A DNA stretch of 64,000 nt, from the NCBI RefSeq assembly GCF_001425385.1, contig NZ_LMQO01000001.1, forward strand, positions 682,001 to 746,000, in the 5' to 3' direction. The position numbers and the translations under genes were made by a program. Below, piece by piece: positions 27,475 through 37,595 of this stretch (position 1 is the first letter of the stretch; each line of letters starts with the position of its first letter). The DNA is from Sphingomonas sp. Leaf407 (GTDB lineage: Bacteria > Pseudomonadota > Alphaproteobacteria > Sphingomonadales > Sphingomonadaceae). The notes beneath the pieces were generated by a model. It saw only the letters and a program-made list of their open reading frames with translations. It had not been told where the DNA came from and searched no databases.

Positions 27475-27825
27475 ATGTTCATCATCTGGAGTGGCTGGGG
27501 CGCGCTGACGATTGTCATCGTGGTGGCGGTAACGATCGTGGTGGGTGCGATCGGACAGTTGCTGCTCACGGCCATCGGCTATCCCGGCTGGGCGTTCGTC
27601 GCGGTGAGTATCGGCCTGTTCTCGGCGGCGGCGGTCAACTGGATCGTCGGCAGGCGAATGAACGCGACACCGCCGCGCGAACTGGTCGACCCCGCGACCG
27701 GGGAGCGCGTCGTGCTGACCCGGACGCACCGGCTGTTCTGGATCAGGATGGAATATTGGTCGTTTCTCGTGGCGCTGCTGGGCTTCGTCCCGTTGCTGGC
27801 GCTGCCGGGAGCGCTTCATGGCTGA
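27475..27825 (+). CDS. Small membrane protein with three helices
   Basis: 116-residue integral membrane protein of unknown function. Hydrophobic stretches appear at about residues 9-33, 39-60 and 92-113, with a polar loop containing NATPPRELVDPATGERVVLTRTHR between helix 2 and helix 3, here shortened to its landmark RELVDPATGE. The layout recalls short proteins with a zinc-ribbon-free membrane/loop/membrane pattern found in many proteobacteria. It overlaps the DUF1176 gene by 8 bp and is probably expressed with it. Confidence 0.7.
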   Translation: MFIIWSGWGALTIVIVVAVTIVVGAIGQLLLTAIGYPGWAFVAVSIGLFSAAAVNWIVGRRMNATPPRELVDPATGERVVLTRTHRLFWIRMEYWSFLVALLGFVPLLALPGALHG

Positions 27826-28894
27826 CCGGCTCGCGCGATCGATCCTGCTGCTGCCGCTCGCGTTGTGCATACAGGGACCGGCGGCGATGGCGGCCACCGA
27901 CGCACGGCCGGTCTATCGTGAGATCGGCGACTGGCTGCTCGCCTGCGACAATCTGCGCAACTGCGTGGCCCGGGCGGCGCGGGACCCGGCGGCCGCGCCG
28001 GTGGCGGGCGACGACGCGGAGGTCCGCATGGACATCGCTCGCGATTCAGGACCGAACGGCGCCGTCGCGGTCCGGTTGCAGGCGGAGCATCGGATCGATC
28101 CGACAAGCATCCATATCGGCACACGGCCGCCGCCACGGGACCTGCCGTGGCGGACCGGCGGCGATGGGCAGGACGCCTCGCTGACCGGGGAGCCGGCCCG
28201 GCGGTTCGTCCGCGCGATCGTCGATGCGCCCGCACTGATGCTGGCCCGCGCCGGACCGGCGCAGATCAGCCTGCGCGGGCTGGCCGCCGTTCTGCTGGCG
28301 ATGGACGAGGCGCAGGGGCGGGTGGGCAACGCCAGCGCGCTGGTCCGCCCCGGTCCCGGCCCGGCCGGCCTGACACCGCCGCCGATGCTGCCGCCGCGTA
28401 TCCGGGTCGGTCCACCCGCGCCGGCACTGGCCGATGCGCGGCGTCTGGCGCGGGCTGTCCGGCGCGGACAGGCCACCATCATCGCCGCGCATGAATGCGA
28501 TCGGTTGCCGGACGACGATGCGGCCTATCCGCTCACGCGGACGGAGGCGATCGTCGTCCTCGGCTGTGGCCGGTTCGCCTATCAGGCGTCGGTACTGCTG
28601 TTCCGTACCCCGCGCGACCGGCCGGCGGCGGCGACGCTGCTGACGCTGCCCGACCCGCCCGCCGCGCGTCCGACCGACCCGGCCAGCGCCGGGGAATATG
28701 TCGAGGGCGATTATGATCCGGCGACCCGGACCTTCGTTGAGGTTTCGAAAGGCCGGGGCATGGCCGATTGCGGCAGCGCGACCGAATGGACCTTCGACGG
28801 CACGGCCTTCCGCGTATCCGCCTTTCGCTGGCAGGATCGTTGCGCCGGGACGACACCCGGCGAATGGCCGGTACTCTATCAGACGAGGCGGTAG
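27818..28894 (+). CDS. DUF1176-domain exported protein
   Basis: 358-residue protein with a Sec signal peptide (ARSILLLPLALCIQGPAAMA, cleaved near residue 26). The mature N-terminus REIGDWLLACDNLRNCVARAA and the paired cysteines further on (AAHECDRL, LGCGRF, ADCGSATEW, QDRCAG) match the DUF1176 family, periplasmic proteins of unknown function in Gammaproteobacteria and Alphaproteobacteria. Six cysteines outside the signal suggest disulfides. A Pro-rich linker (PPPMLPPRIRVGPPAPA) separates two halves. The start overlaps the upstream small membrane gene. Function unknown. Confidence 0.78.
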   Translation: MADRLARSILLLPLALCIQGPAAMAATDARPVYREIGDWLLACDNLRNCVARAARDPAAAPVAGDDAEVRMDIARDSGPNGAVAVRLQAEHRIDPTSIHIGTRPPPRDLPWRTGGDGQDASLTGEPARRFVRAIVDAPALMLARAGPAQISLRGLAAVLLAMDEAQGRVGNASALVRPGPGPAGLTPPPMLPPRIRVGPPAPALADARRLARAVRRGQATIIAAHECDRLPDDDAAYPLTRTEAIVVLGCGRFAYQASVLLFRTPRDRPAAATLLTLPDPPAARPTDPASAGEYVEGDYDPATRTFVEVSKGRGMADCGSATEWTFDGTAFRVSAFRWQDRCAGTTPGEWPVLYQTRR

Positions 28895-28925
28895 GCCTAG
28901 GCGGACGGAGAAGACGAAACCAGTA

Positions 28926-29180
28926 TCAGCTACCGCACATCGGGCGACCATCGGCCTTCAACCTCGGGGTCAGGCTGCCGGTTCGCCGCCGGCCCAATGC
29001 CAGATACTGGCAGCCGGTTTCGGGGTCGCGCCAGACCCGCACCCGTTCGTTCCCCGTGCTACGGCGAAGCACCTCGGCTTCGGTCGTCGCAGTGTTGTCC
29101 GGCACAGACCGGGACGAATCGAACTTGTCACAGCCGGCAAGCAGCGACGTCAACAGACAAAGGGCCAAAGCCGCGCGCAT
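28926..29180 (-). CDS. Small lipoprotein
   Basis: 84-residue predicted lipoprotein. The N-terminus MRAALALCLLTSLLAGCDKF has a clear lipobox (LLAG before Cys), so the mature protein is lipid-anchored. The rest contains VRVWRDPETGCQYLALG, a short motif seen in other small secreted proteins of unknown function. The ATG at 29180 is used because it starts the signal sequence; longer frames add unrelated residues. It converges on the DUF1176 gene. Confidence 0.72.
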   Translation of the reverse strand: MRAALALCLLTSLLAGCDKFDSSRSVPDNTATTEAEVLRRSTGNERVRVWRDPETGCQYLALGRRRTGSLTPRLKADGRPMCGS

Positions 29181-29338
29181 CAATTCCCCCCGCCATCGGC
29201 ACATCCGATGATGCCAGCCTATGGCCTGGGCCGTTCCGGCGCAAGATCGGGCCATGCCCATGATTCTGCCGCCAGCGGCACAAAGAACGAACGGTGTCTT
29301 GCCATCCGACTCCGCCCTGCCGCATAGTGCGGCCAGCG

Positions 29339-29836
29339 ATGCCGATCCGTCCCGAGCACACCTATCTCTATCCGATCGATTGGCGACATATCTCGCATTT
29401 CGTGAGGTTCGTGCGCGCGAAGGGTTGCTGCGAACATTGCGGCCGGCGGCACCTGCAACGGGTGTTTCACATGGGCGACGGCCGATGGTGGGATGCCGAC
29501 CGGCGCTACTGGCGCAACGGGGAGGGGCGGCGGGTGCGCCGTCCGACCGAGGACATCCTCCACGCCGGGCGATGGACGTCGGTGGTACTGGCCTGCGCCC
29601 ACCTGACCCATGATCCCAGCGACAGCCGGTTCGAGAAGCTCGCCGCGCTGTGCCAACGCTGCCACATGATCCACGACGCGCCCGAGCATCGCCGCCGCCG
29701 CTGGATGAACGCGCACTATCGCCGGGCGCTGGGCGATCTGTTCTACGGGCCTTATCCCGAACGCGGCGCCGACTGGATCATGCCGACGCCCGCAAGCATG
29801 CTCGACGATCCCCGGTTGCTCTACCTGCGAGTGTAG
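29339..29836 (+). CDS. HNH-like zinc-binding protein
   Basis: 165-residue basic cytoplasmic protein. Two cysteine pairs frame a His-rich centre: CEHCGRRH near residue 30 and LCQRCHMIHD near residue 105, with ACAHLTHDPSD between them. This is the Cys-x2-Cys ... His ... Cys-x2-Cys-His layout of HNH/McrA-like nucleases and DNA-binding proteins. The asparagine of a classic HNH is not obvious, so nuclease activity is uncertain. The ATG at 29339 is preferred because the upstream region to 29294 is not conserved-looking. No partner genes adjoin it. Confidence 0.6.
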   Translation: MPIRPEHTYLYPIDWRHISHFVRFVRAKGCCEHCGRRHLQRVFHMGDGRWWDADRRYWRNGEGRRVRRPTEDILHAGRWTSVVLACAHLTHDPSDSRFEKLAALCQRCHMIHDAPEHRRRRWMNAHYRRALGDLFYGPYPERGADWIMPTPASMLDDPRLLYLRV

Positions 29837-29866
29837 GCTGCCCCGGAAGCATCGGGAGTAAGGTGC

Positions 29867-29895
29867 GTGGCGAGCCGGCACGACCGGCTCGCCAC
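29867..29895. terminator. 12-bp hairpin between convergent genes
   Basis: GTGGCGAGCCGG pairs perfectly with CCGGCTCGCCAC around a 5-base loop. It lies between the stop of the HNH-like gene on the plus strand and the stop of the catalase gene on the minus strand, and fits a bidirectional terminator. Confidence 0.6.
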
Positions 29896-29900
29896 CCGGA

Positions 29901-31973
29901 TCACGCCAGCGTACGCACGCCGGGTTCGCGGGCATAGAAGCGCCGCGCCGCCGCAGCGACGAAATCGTCCTCCACCCCGACGATCCCGTCGTCGGGTTCG
30001 ACGCCGGCCTTGTCCAGCAACGGTTTCGCGCCCGCACTCGCGCCGATCGCCTTGAGGTGGCCGAAGGCGTCCATGACGAACTGCACCGCCGCCGCTTCCT
30101 TCAACAGCGTGCGACAGCCTTCATCGGACACGATCACCGCGACCGCGTCGAAGATTTGGCTCGGAGTGCCGGCGAGTTGGCCGTCGGCCTTGCGCTTCGA
30201 TCCGTCGGCCAGCGTCGCGCCGCCGACCTTGGGCGCGACCAGAACCGGCTTGCCCTTCGCCGCCTTGACCGCCGCGACCAGCGTGTCGATCGCCGCGCCG
30301 TCGCTGCCGTCGGTGAACAGGATGCCGACGCTGCGTCCTTCCAGCGTCGTCTTCATGTTCTTGTGGATCGACAGCGCGTCGGACGGCGCCATGTCCACCG
30401 GCTCGCGCGCCGCTGCCGCCTTGTCCGGCAGGTCGATACCGAGGCCGTCGGCGACGCGCTTCGCCAGATCCTCGTCGACGTTGCGCAGGTTCGCGACCAT
30501 CCGCGGCGGCACCTGATCGAGCACACCGACCTTCGACAGTTCGAACACGAACGACGATGCGATATGCGCCTGCTCGCTCTCCGTCTGCGAACGATAGAAC
30601 AGCCGCGCCTGGCTGTAGTGATCGGCGAACAGCTCGGCCCGGACGCGCAGCTTGTCGCCCTGTTCGTCGGGACCGGTCGCCGCGTTCACCGTGGCGAAAC
30701 CGCGCTCGATGCTCTCACGGGGGCCGCCGTCCTCGCCATGCGCGGCAAGGCTGTTGGGTTCGTAATTGGCCCGGCCCTTGGGCACCTGCGTCTGCATCTT
30801 GCCGTCGCGCTGGAAATTGCCGAACGGGCAACGCGGCGCGTTGATCGGGATCTGGTGGAAGTTGGTCGTGCCCAGTCGCGAATTCTGCGTGTCGAGATAG
30901 CTGAACAGCCGACCCTGCAACAACGGATCGTTCGAAAAGTCGATGCCCGGCACGATGTTGGTCGGCAGGAACGCGACCTGTTCGGTTTCCGCGAAGAAAT
31001 TGTCGGGATTGCGGTTCAGCGTCAGCGTGCCGATGATGCGCACCGGCACATCGTCCTCGGGGATCAGCTTGGTCGCGTCGAGCACGTCATAGGGTTGCGC
31101 CTGGGCAAACGCTTCGTCGAACACCTGAACGCCGAGGTCCCATTGCGGAAACGCGCCGGTATCGATCGCTTCCCACAGGTCGCGACGCTGATAGTCGCTG
31201 TCGGCGGCCTGAAGCTTCAGCGCCTCGTCCCAGATCGTCGATTGCAGGCCGAGTTTCGGCTTCCAGTGGAATTTGACGAAGCTGGCCTTGCCCTCGGCGT
31301 TGACCAGTTTGAAGGTATGGACGCCGAACCCCTCCATCGTGCGGAATGAGCGGGGCAGGGTACGGTCCGACATCGCCCACATCAGCATGTGCGTCGTCTC
31401 GGGCATCAGGCTGGCCCAGTCCCAGAAGGTGTCGTGAGCGCTGCCCGCTTGCGGATAGGCGCGGTCCGCCTCCATCTTCACCGAATGGACGAGGTCGGGA
31501 AACTTGATCGCATCCTGGATGAAGAACACGGGAATGTTGTTGCCGACGAGGTCCCAGTTGCCTTCGCGCGTGTAGAATTTCACCGCGAAACCGCGCACGT
31601 CGCGCGGCGTGTCGACCGATCCCGCGCCGCCCGCGACCGTCGAGAAGCGCACGAAGACCTCGGTCTGCTCGCCCTTGGTGAATACCGCCGCCCGGCTCAG
31701 GTCCGATAGGTCGTCGGTCGCCTCGAACACGCCATGTGCGCCCGAACCGCGCGCGTGGACGATCCGCTCGGGGATGCGTTCGTGATCGAAGTGGAAGATC
31801 TTCTCGCGGAGAACGAAATCCTCCAGCAGCGTCGGTCCCCGCGCACCGGACTTCAGGCTGTTCTGGTTGTCGCTGATCGGTACGCCGTGGTTGGTGGTCA
31901 GGACGGCGTCGTCACCGGTTGCGCGCTGGTGCGTCTCGCCGCCCTTGCCGATCGCTGTGTTCGTGTCGCTCAT
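29901..31973 (-). CDS. katE: Large-subunit catalase, HPII/KatE type
   Basis: 690-residue monofunctional haem catalase that splits hydrogen peroxide. The distal histidine is in [12 protein letters not shown], the distal asparagine in [13 protein letters not shown], and the proximal haem tyrosine in [12 protein letters not shown]. After the catalase core (to about residue 500) a flavodoxin-like C-terminal domain follows ([18 protein letters not shown]), typical of the large clade-2 enzymes. The ATG at 31973 is preferred to an upstream in-frame start because homologues begin near MSDTNT. Transcribed alone, ending at a hairpin shared with the convergent gene. Confidence 0.95.
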   Translation of the reverse strand: MSDTNTAIGKGGETHQRATGDDAVLTTNHGVPISDNQNSLKSGARGPTLLEDFVLREKIFHFDHERIPERIVHARGSGAHGVFEATDDLSDLSRAAVFTKGEQTEVFVRFSTVAGGAGSVDTPRDVRGFAVKFYTREGNWDLVGNNIPVFFIQDAIKFPDLVHSVKMEADRAYPQAGSAHDTFWDWASLMPETTHMLMWAMSDRTLPRSFRTMEGFGVHTFKLVNAEGKASFVKFHWKPKLGLQSTIWDEALKLQAADSDYQRRDLWEAIDTGAFPQWDLGVQVFDEAFAQAQPYDVLDATKLIPEDDVPVRIIGTLTLNRNPDNFFAETEQVAFLPTNIVPGIDFSNDPLLQGRLFSYLDTQNSRLGTTNFHQIPINAPRCPFGNFQRDGKMQTQVPKGRANYEPNSLAAHGEDGGPRESIERGFATVNAATGPDEQGDKLRVRAELFADHYSQARLFYRSQTESEQAHIASSFVFELSKVGVLDQVPPRMVANLRNVDEDLAKRVADGLGIDLPDKAAAAREPVDMAPSDALSIHKNMKTTLEGRSVGILFTDGSDGAAIDTLVAAVKAAKGKPVLVAPKVGGATLADGSKRKADGQLAGTPSQIFDAVAVIVSDEGCRTLLKEAAAVQFVMDAFGHLKAIGASAGAKPLLDKAGVEPDDGIVGVEDDFVAAAARRFYAREPGVRTLA

Positions 31974-32119
31974 GTCGATCCTTCGTTCCCCGGATGGGCT
32001 CCCCCGTCCTAACGAAGCAGCGCCGCGAAGGACCCATTCGCGAACGCTTATCAACAGCTTGCCGGCAACGGAGCGCGACACGACCCCGACGCCGGGTCTG
32101 GCGTCGGCTCACGCTTCCG

Positions 32120-33748
32120 TCACCCCCGATACCGGGCCTCGGCAAGATCGAGTTCGCGTACCAGTTTCCGTGCGGTTTCGCTGCCGATGGTGCGGCCACG
32201 GATCAGTTCGGTCAGTTGCTCGCGCTCTGCCTTCACCCCGATCAGCCCCAGTTCGGCCGACAGCCGTTCCTGCGTCCGCATCGCATCGGCGGTGCCGCCG
32301 GTCAGCCCGTCGATCCGCTCGCGATAGAAGTCCATCACCCGCGCGCCGGCGGCGGCATACAGGTCGGGATCGTCATGTGCTTCGGCCAGCGCGTGCTGCT
32401 GCCGCTCGATCGCGCGCACCGCCGCCTTGGCGGTCGCGATGCGGGCGCCGTCCTCCTCGGCCTGACGCGACGGTTCGGCGGGAAGCGTCAGGCCGTTCAG
32501 CAGCACTGGCAGCGCGACGGTCGCCAGCAGCAGCGAGACGATGATGACCCCGGCGGCGAGGAAGATCGCCAGGTCGCGCGCGGGAAAGGCGGTGCCGTCG
32601 TTCAGCGTGAGCGGCAGGGTCAGCACGCCGGCCAGCGTGATCGCGCCGCGCACCCCGGCGAACGAGGTCGTCGCGACCAGCCGCCAGTCGGGGCTGCGCA
32701 TCGCTCCCGGCGGTGCTTTGCGCAGGATGGTGAGGCGCAGCGACACCCATACCCAGCAGAACCGCAGCAGCGCGAGGCCGCCGACGATCGCGAGGACATA
32801 GACCGCCAGCCACCATGGCGAGGCATGGCCGGTCAGCGCCACCGTTTCGCGCGCGCCGTCGAGGATGGCGGGCAATTGTTCGCCGAGCAGGACGAAGATG
32901 ATGCCGTTCAGCGCGAACTGGACCATGTCCCACACCGAATTGCGTCGCATCCGCGTGACCGCCATCGCCTGCCGCGAGATTTCGGCATAGGTCATCGTCA
33001 CGCCCGCCCCGACCGCGGCGAGGATGCCCGAGGCATGAACATGCTCGGCGAGCAGATAGGACCCGAACGGGATCAGCAGGCTGACGAGGATCTGCGACCC
33101 GGTATCCTCGCCGTAGCGGCGCGTCACCCACGCCTTGGCGCGCGAAACGGTGAGGGTGAGCGCGACGCCGATCGCAAGGCCCGCGCCCGCGACCCACAGG
33201 AAGTTGAACGCGGCCTGCGTCGCCGAAAAACTGCCCGTCAGCGCGGCGGCGATGGCGAAACGCAGGCAGACGAGGCCCGAGGCGTCGTTGAGCAGCGACT
33301 CCCCTTCGAGGATGTGCATCATCCGCTTGGGGATCGGCACCCGCGCGGCGATGGCCGATACCGCGATCGGATCGGTCGGCGAAACGACGGCGGCCAGCGC
33401 GATCGCGACCGCCAGCGGCATTGCCGGGATCATCCAGTGGATGAAGAACCCCATGCCCACCACGGTCAGCAACACCAGCCCCAGCGCCAGTTCGACGACG
33501 GTCGACAGATCCTTGAACAACTCGTCCTTGGGGATGCGCCAGCCGTCGAGGAACAGCAGCGGCGGCAGGAAAAGGAACAGGAACAGTTCGGGGTCGAGCG
33601 TCACGCGATGCGCGGTCGACAGCCCGATCACTCCGCCCAGCGCGATCTGCACCAGCGGCGTCGGCATCGACCACGGCAGCATCCGCGCGATCGCGCCGCT
33701 GACGACCACCGCCAGCAACAGGAACAGACTGATCGACACGACTTCCAA
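32120..33748 (-). CDS. CPA1-family Na+/H+ antiporter
   Basis: 542-residue inner-membrane antiporter of the CPA1 (NhaP/SLC9-like) family. About 12 helices occupy residues 5-410, with the ion-site motifs VSPTDPIAV and LEGESLLNDASGL and a conserved FAGVRGAITLAG. A hydrophilic C-terminal tail of about 110 residues (from EPSRQAEEDGAR on) is predicted to be helical and may regulate activity. Exchanges Na+ or K+ for protons; the exact ion is not predictable. Transcribed alone. Confidence 0.9.
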   Translation of the reverse strand: MEVVSISLFLLLAVVVSGAIARMLPWSMPTPLVQIALGGVIGLSTAHRVTLDPELFLFLFLPPLLFLDGWRIPKDELFKDLSTVVELALGLVLLTVVGMGFFIHWMIPAMPLAVAIALAAVVSPTDPIAVSAIAARVPIPKRMMHILEGESLLNDASGLVCLRFAIAAALTGSFSATQAAFNFLWVAGAGLAIGVALTLTVSRAKAWVTRRYGEDTGSQILVSLLIPFGSYLLAEHVHASGILAAVGAGVTMTYAEISRQAMAVTRMRRNSVWDMVQFALNGIIFVLLGEQLPAILDGARETVALTGHASPWWLAVYVLAIVGGLALLRFCWVWVSLRLTILRKAPPGAMRSPDWRLVATTSFAGVRGAITLAGVLTLPLTLNDGTAFPARDLAIFLAAGVIIVSLLLATVALPVLLNGLTLPAEPSRQAEEDGARIATAKAAVRAIERQQHALAEAHDDPDLYAAAGARVMDFYRERIDGLTGGTADAMRTQERLSAELGLIGVKAEREQLTELIRGRTIGSETARKLVRELDLAEARYRG

Positions 33749-34013
33749 ATAGCTTCTCCCCAGACGTCAGCGGGTTGGTAGAGAAGTGTCGCGGTGTAGG
33801 GCAACCCGCAACTGGCCGACGGCACGCTGGTCGAGGTGCTTGCCGGCCGGGCGCCGACCCACCTTTACGATCCAGGCCGGCGTCGGGCAGGGCGATCATG
33901 CGTGGCCGATCGCGTACCCGTTCCGCCGGGGCGCCACCCAGTATCCGCATCGACCCGGGAGGAACGTCTGGCGTTCGGACGCCAGAAGACGGGCTCGAAT
34001 GTTGGCGTCTCGT

Positions 34014-34937
34014 TCAGATGATCACATCGTGTCGGTCGATCGAACGAAAACCAAAGCCGCGATAGCGCGGGATGACCTGATCGCCATCGACCGCGATGTC
34101 CGTGTACCCCTCGTCCGTGCCCAGAAAACTGCCCTGCCACCAGTTGCCGCTGACCGCTCCGCCGGTAATGAACGGGATACCGTTCAGCGTCACCGTCTCG
34201 GCGACATGGCTATGCCCCTGGAGCACCGCGATCACATGATAGGGGCGCAGGACGCGCAACACCTCGCGGGCGTTCACCACGTTGGTCCAGTTGTGCGGCG
34301 TCCTCGTCCATTCCTCCGGCTCGTAGATCGACAGCGCGGTGACGATCGGGATATGGGTCGCGACGATGATCCGCGTGCCCTTGGGCTGCGCGGCCAGATC
34401 CCGCGCCAGCCAGGCGAGCTGTGCCGGATCGATCCGCCCTTCATAGCTGCGATCCGGGGTCAGCCCGATCGAATCGAGCACGACGAAATGCACGCCCTTG
34501 TGATCGAAGGCGTAATAGGTCGGGCCGAAGCGTTCGATATAATATTGCTTGCCATAATCGGGCGCGGACGGTGCGATGCCGCTGGTCGGGAACACGCCGA
34601 AACAGTCGTGATTGCCCAGCACGTGATGCACCTTCGATCCGATCGCCTGTTCGGTTTCGACATACAGGTCCATCAGCCGGTTCGCCCGCGCGCGATCGAC
34701 TTCCAGCGCGTCATAGACATGGTCGCCGCCCTGGATGACGAAGTCGTAACGCCCGCGCGCGACCGCACGGAAACATTGGCGGCATCCGTCCGCCGCCTGC
34801 AGTTCGGGCTGGATATGGCAATCGGTGACGAAGGCGAAACGGAAGGACGGTTCCGCCCGGCCGCGATCAGCGGCACGCGCGGCGGGCAGCAGGAGCGGCG
34901 CGGCGAGCGCCCCGGACAGCAGATGGCGACGGTTCAT
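34014..34937 (-). CDS. Exported calcineurin-like phosphoesterase
   Basis: 307-residue metallophosphoesterase. The N-terminus MNRRHLLSGALAAPLLLPAA looks like a Tat signal peptide (RR plus hydrophobic core). Metal ligands are visible in FVTDCHIQPE, GGDHVYD, LGNHDCFG, ATHIPIV and LQGHSHVAE. It is the last gene of a sigma/FecR/TonB-receptor operon, separated from the receptor by a hairpin. It probably removes phosphate from a compound that the receptor imports, or releases the compound in the periplasm. Confidence 0.87.
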   Translation of the reverse strand: MNRRHLLSGALAAPLLLPAARAADRGRAEPSFRFAFVTDCHIQPELQAADGCRQCFRAVARGRYDFVIQGGDHVYDALEVDRARANRLMDLYVETEQAIGSKVHHVLGNHDCFGVFPTSGIAPSAPDYGKQYYIERFGPTYYAFDHKGVHFVVLDSIGLTPDRSYEGRIDPAQLAWLARDLAAQPKGTRIIVATHIPIVTALSIYEPEEWTRTPHNWTNVVNAREVLRVLRPYHVIAVLQGHSHVAETVTLNGIPFITGGAVSGNWWQGSFLGTDEGYTDIAVDGDQVIPRYRGFGFRSIDRHDVII

Positions 34938-34957
34938 GGCAAATCCTTCGCAACGAC

Positions 34958-34988
34958 GGGCGGCGCGATCCCGATGATCGCGCCGCCC
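34958..34988. terminator. 13-bp G+C hairpin between receptor and phosphoesterase
   Basis: GGGCGGCGCGATC pairs perfectly with GATCGCGCCGCCC around a 5-base loop. It lies between the TonB receptor stop at 35003 and the phosphoesterase start at 34937. It could reduce read-through into the phosphoesterase or stabilise the receptor mRNA 3' end. No T-tract was seen. Confidence 0.5.
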
Positions 34989-35002
34989 GCCCCCGCCTTG
35001 TT

Positions 35003-37516
35003 TCAGAAATGGGCGCGGAGGGTGGCGTAGAGCTGACGCGGTGCGGCGACCTGCAACGTCGTATAGGTGCCGCCGGGGTCGCTGTTGCGAAAACCGCTGG
35101 TGCCGAGCGAGGCATAATAGCGGCGATCGAACAGGTTCACGACATTGACGAGCAGCTCGGCACCGGGCCGGGCCTTCGTGCCGGTCAGGCGATAGCCTGC
35201 CGAAAGGTCGACCGTCGCTGCGCCGGGCACCGGGCGGTCGTTGGTGAAGGTATAATAGCGGCTGCTGCGATAATGGCCGCTTACCTGTCCCCACAACCGG
35301 TCGTCGTCATACGCCAGTTCGAGGTTGCCGGTGTTGCGCGGCGAGGCGACGACCTGATTGCCCGCGATCGCCACCGGCGCACGGCCGGGCACCGCGACAT
35401 CGTCGTCATAGGTCGCGACGTTATAGCCCCAGCTTCCGTACAACGACCAGTCGGGGGCGAACCGCCAGTTGGCGGCGCCCTCTACGCCGCGCGACGTCAC
35501 GCTGCCGACGTTCTGGAGCACATTCTGGTTGCCGACGATCGTCGCGCTGATCGACGATGCGAGCAGCCGGTTGGCGAAGCGGACATGATAGCCGGTGAGC
35601 GACAATTGCAGCGCGGCATCGTGATAGCGATAGCCGCCCTCGATCGTGCTGGTCGTCTCGGGCTTCAGATCGTCGCGGATGAAGTTGAACCCGGCCTGCG
35701 TGGTCGAGAACGGGCCGCTCGCGGCGGAGGCGACGAAGCCCGCCATGTTGCGCGTATAGTCGGCGAAGACTTCGTTGTGCGCATCGAGCCGGTAGAGCGC
35801 ACCGACGGTCGGCAGGAACCAGTTGGTCGCGCGGATCGTGCCGTCGATCGGCTGGCGGCTCGTGATCGTCTCCGCCGTGTTGCTGGTGACGAGCGCCTTC
35901 ACGCCGGCGTTCAGTTTCAGCGCCTCGCTCGCCTGCCACGTATCGCCCAGATGCACCTGCGTGATCTTCGTCGTGAAGCGATAGTTCCAGCGGGTGAAGA
36001 ACGGATTTTCGTAGAATTTCTGGAACCGGCGCGGTGCGACGCCCGCCTGCAACCCGTAATAATACGCCTGCTGATGGAAACGGTTGTCCTCGATCCAGAT
36101 CCCGCCCTCGACATGATGATCGCCAAGGTCGGCGGCAAGGCGGGAGATCAACCCCTTGCGGTTGATGTCGTATTTGACCGCCGATACCGAAACCGGCGAC
36201 CCGCCGAATGCCGCGGGCGAGGGGTCATAGGGGCTGGCGAAGGTGCCGATACCCTTGTCGAGATGCCAATAGACGGTCGTGCTGCCGCTGATCGCGTCCG
36301 ACAGGCGATAGGCGAGCTTTTCATACGCCAGCATGTCGCGCCGTACGCCGCCGCCGTTGTAATAGACGTCGTCGGCATTCTTATAGGGTGCGGGTACGGC
36401 GGTTCCGTTCTGGAGTGCGCGCGCCAGCGCCTCGGCCAGCGCGAAATTGTCGGTCACGTTGTCGACGTCCCAGCCCAGCCGGTTGACCAGATCGAACGAC
36501 ACGTCCGCATAATCGTCCTCGCGACGATCCTGCAGGTTGAGATAGGTGGTCGAGGTGATCGCGTCGCCGATCGGCTGCACGAACTGGACGTTCAACTGGT
36601 CCTGTTTCTGCTTGCCGGACCCCTTCCATTTGCCGGTATTCTGATGCGCAAAGGACAGCGCCACGCGCCCGCCGCCGGGCAGGATGCCGCTGTTCGCCCG
36701 GGCGAAGGTGCGCCACGTATCCGCGCTGCCATAGGTCTGGGCGAGGTCGATGCCGAAGCTGTCGGCCGGCGGCAACGACGTGAAATCGATCGTGCCGCCG
36801 ATGTTGCTGGTGGAGGCGGTGCCCAGCGCGCCGCTGCCCTGCGACAACGTCACCGCACCGTTGTTCTCGGTAATGAGGGCGCGGCCGATCGCCAGGCCGT
36901 TGTTGTTGCGATACTGCATGTTGCCCAGCGGGACGCCGTCGAGCGTATAGCCCATCTGGTCGGTGGTGAAGCCGCGGATAGTGATCTGTTGCGCCCATTC
37001 ATACGCACCCAGCGGGTCGGACGACACGAAATCGACGCCGGGCAGCTTGGCGAGCGTCTGCAACGGCGAGGTGCCGGGCGCTTCCTTGGCGAGTTCGCGC
37101 GGCGACAGCGTCTGGCTCTGGCGCGACTGGCCGCGACCAAGCACGATGATCTCCTGCGGTTCCGGCTCGGGCGCGGTCGCTGCACCGATGGTCGTCGGGC
37201 GCGGTGCGGCGGCAGGCGCGACCGCGCGGAGCGCGATCATCGTCGCGCTCCGCGTGCGGATTTCAAGCGGCTGCCCGGCCATCAGGTGGCGGAGCGCGGC
37301 GTCGCGGGTATAGGAACCGCGCAATGCCTTCACCCTGCGTCCGGCCAGCGCATCATAGGGGAACAGGATCTGCACCCCCGCCTGTTGTGAAAAGCGGTTG
37401 AAGGCGACGGTGGCGTCACCTGCCGCGATGTCGAAATGATAGGTCCGCTCCGCAACCTGCGCAGCAGCGGGCACCGCCGCGCACAGCAGCGCGACGCCGT
37501 TCAGATACCGAAACAT
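35003..37516 (-). CDS. Transducing TonB-dependent receptor (STN type)
   Basis: 837-residue receptor with a Sec signal peptide (ALLCAAVPAAAQ). Residues about 25-100 form an STN domain (YHFDIAAGDATVAFNRFSQQ, ILFPYDAL, LRHLMAGQPLEI) of the FecA type that contacts FecR. A TonB-box-like EIIVLGRGQ and a plug with ITIRGFTTDQMGYTLDGVP follow; the barrel ends TLRAHF. It is third in the operon sigma/FecR/receptor/phosphoesterase, so ligand binding likely triggers its own synthesis through the sigma factor. Ligand unknown, possibly a phosphate ester. Confidence 0.93.
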   Translation of the reverse strand: MFRYLNGVALLCAAVPAAAQVAERTYHFDIAAGDATVAFNRFSQQAGVQILFPYDALAGRRVKALRGSYTRDAALRHLMAGQPLEIRTRSATMIALRAVAPAAAPRPTTIGAATAPEPEPQEIIVLGRGQSRQSQTLSPRELAKEAPGTSPLQTLAKLPGVDFVSSDPLGAYEWAQQITIRGFTTDQMGYTLDGVPLGNMQYRNNNGLAIGRALITENNGAVTLSQGSGALGTASTSNIGGTIDFTSLPPADSFGIDLAQTYGSADTWRTFARANSGILPGGGRVALSFAHQNTGKWKGSGKQKQDQLNVQFVQPIGDAITSTTYLNLQDRREDDYADVSFDLVNRLGWDVDNVTDNFALAEALARALQNGTAVPAPYKNADDVYYNGGGVRRDMLAYEKLAYRLSDAISGSTTVYWHLDKGIGTFASPYDPSPAAFGGSPVSVSAVKYDINRKGLISRLAADLGDHHVEGGIWIEDNRFHQQAYYYGLQAGVAPRRFQKFYENPFFTRWNYRFTTKITQVHLGDTWQASEALKLNAGVKALVTSNTAETITSRQPIDGTIRATNWFLPTVGALYRLDAHNEVFADYTRNMAGFVASAASGPFSTTQAGFNFIRDDLKPETTSTIEGGYRYHDAALQLSLTGYHVRFANRLLASSISATIVGNQNVLQNVGSVTSRGVEGAANWRFAPDWSLYGSWGYNVATYDDDVAVPGRAPVAIAGNQVVASPRNTGNLELAYDDDRLWGQVSGHYRSSRYYTFTNDRPVPGAATVDLSAGYRLTGTKARPGAELLVNVVNLFDRRYYASLGTSGFRNSDPGGTYTTLQVAAPRQLYATLRAHF

Positions 37517-37595
37517 GCAATCCCCCGAACAATGTGTCGTTCGGAATGCAGGACGGGTGGTCGGGGACGAACCGCTATCGCTTCGGCAAATTTAT

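Noticed and set aside
33749-34013. Open frames between the antiporter and the phosphoesterase
   Set aside because: No motif, no ribosome-binding site and composition of random G+C-rich DNA; treated as empty intergenic sequence.
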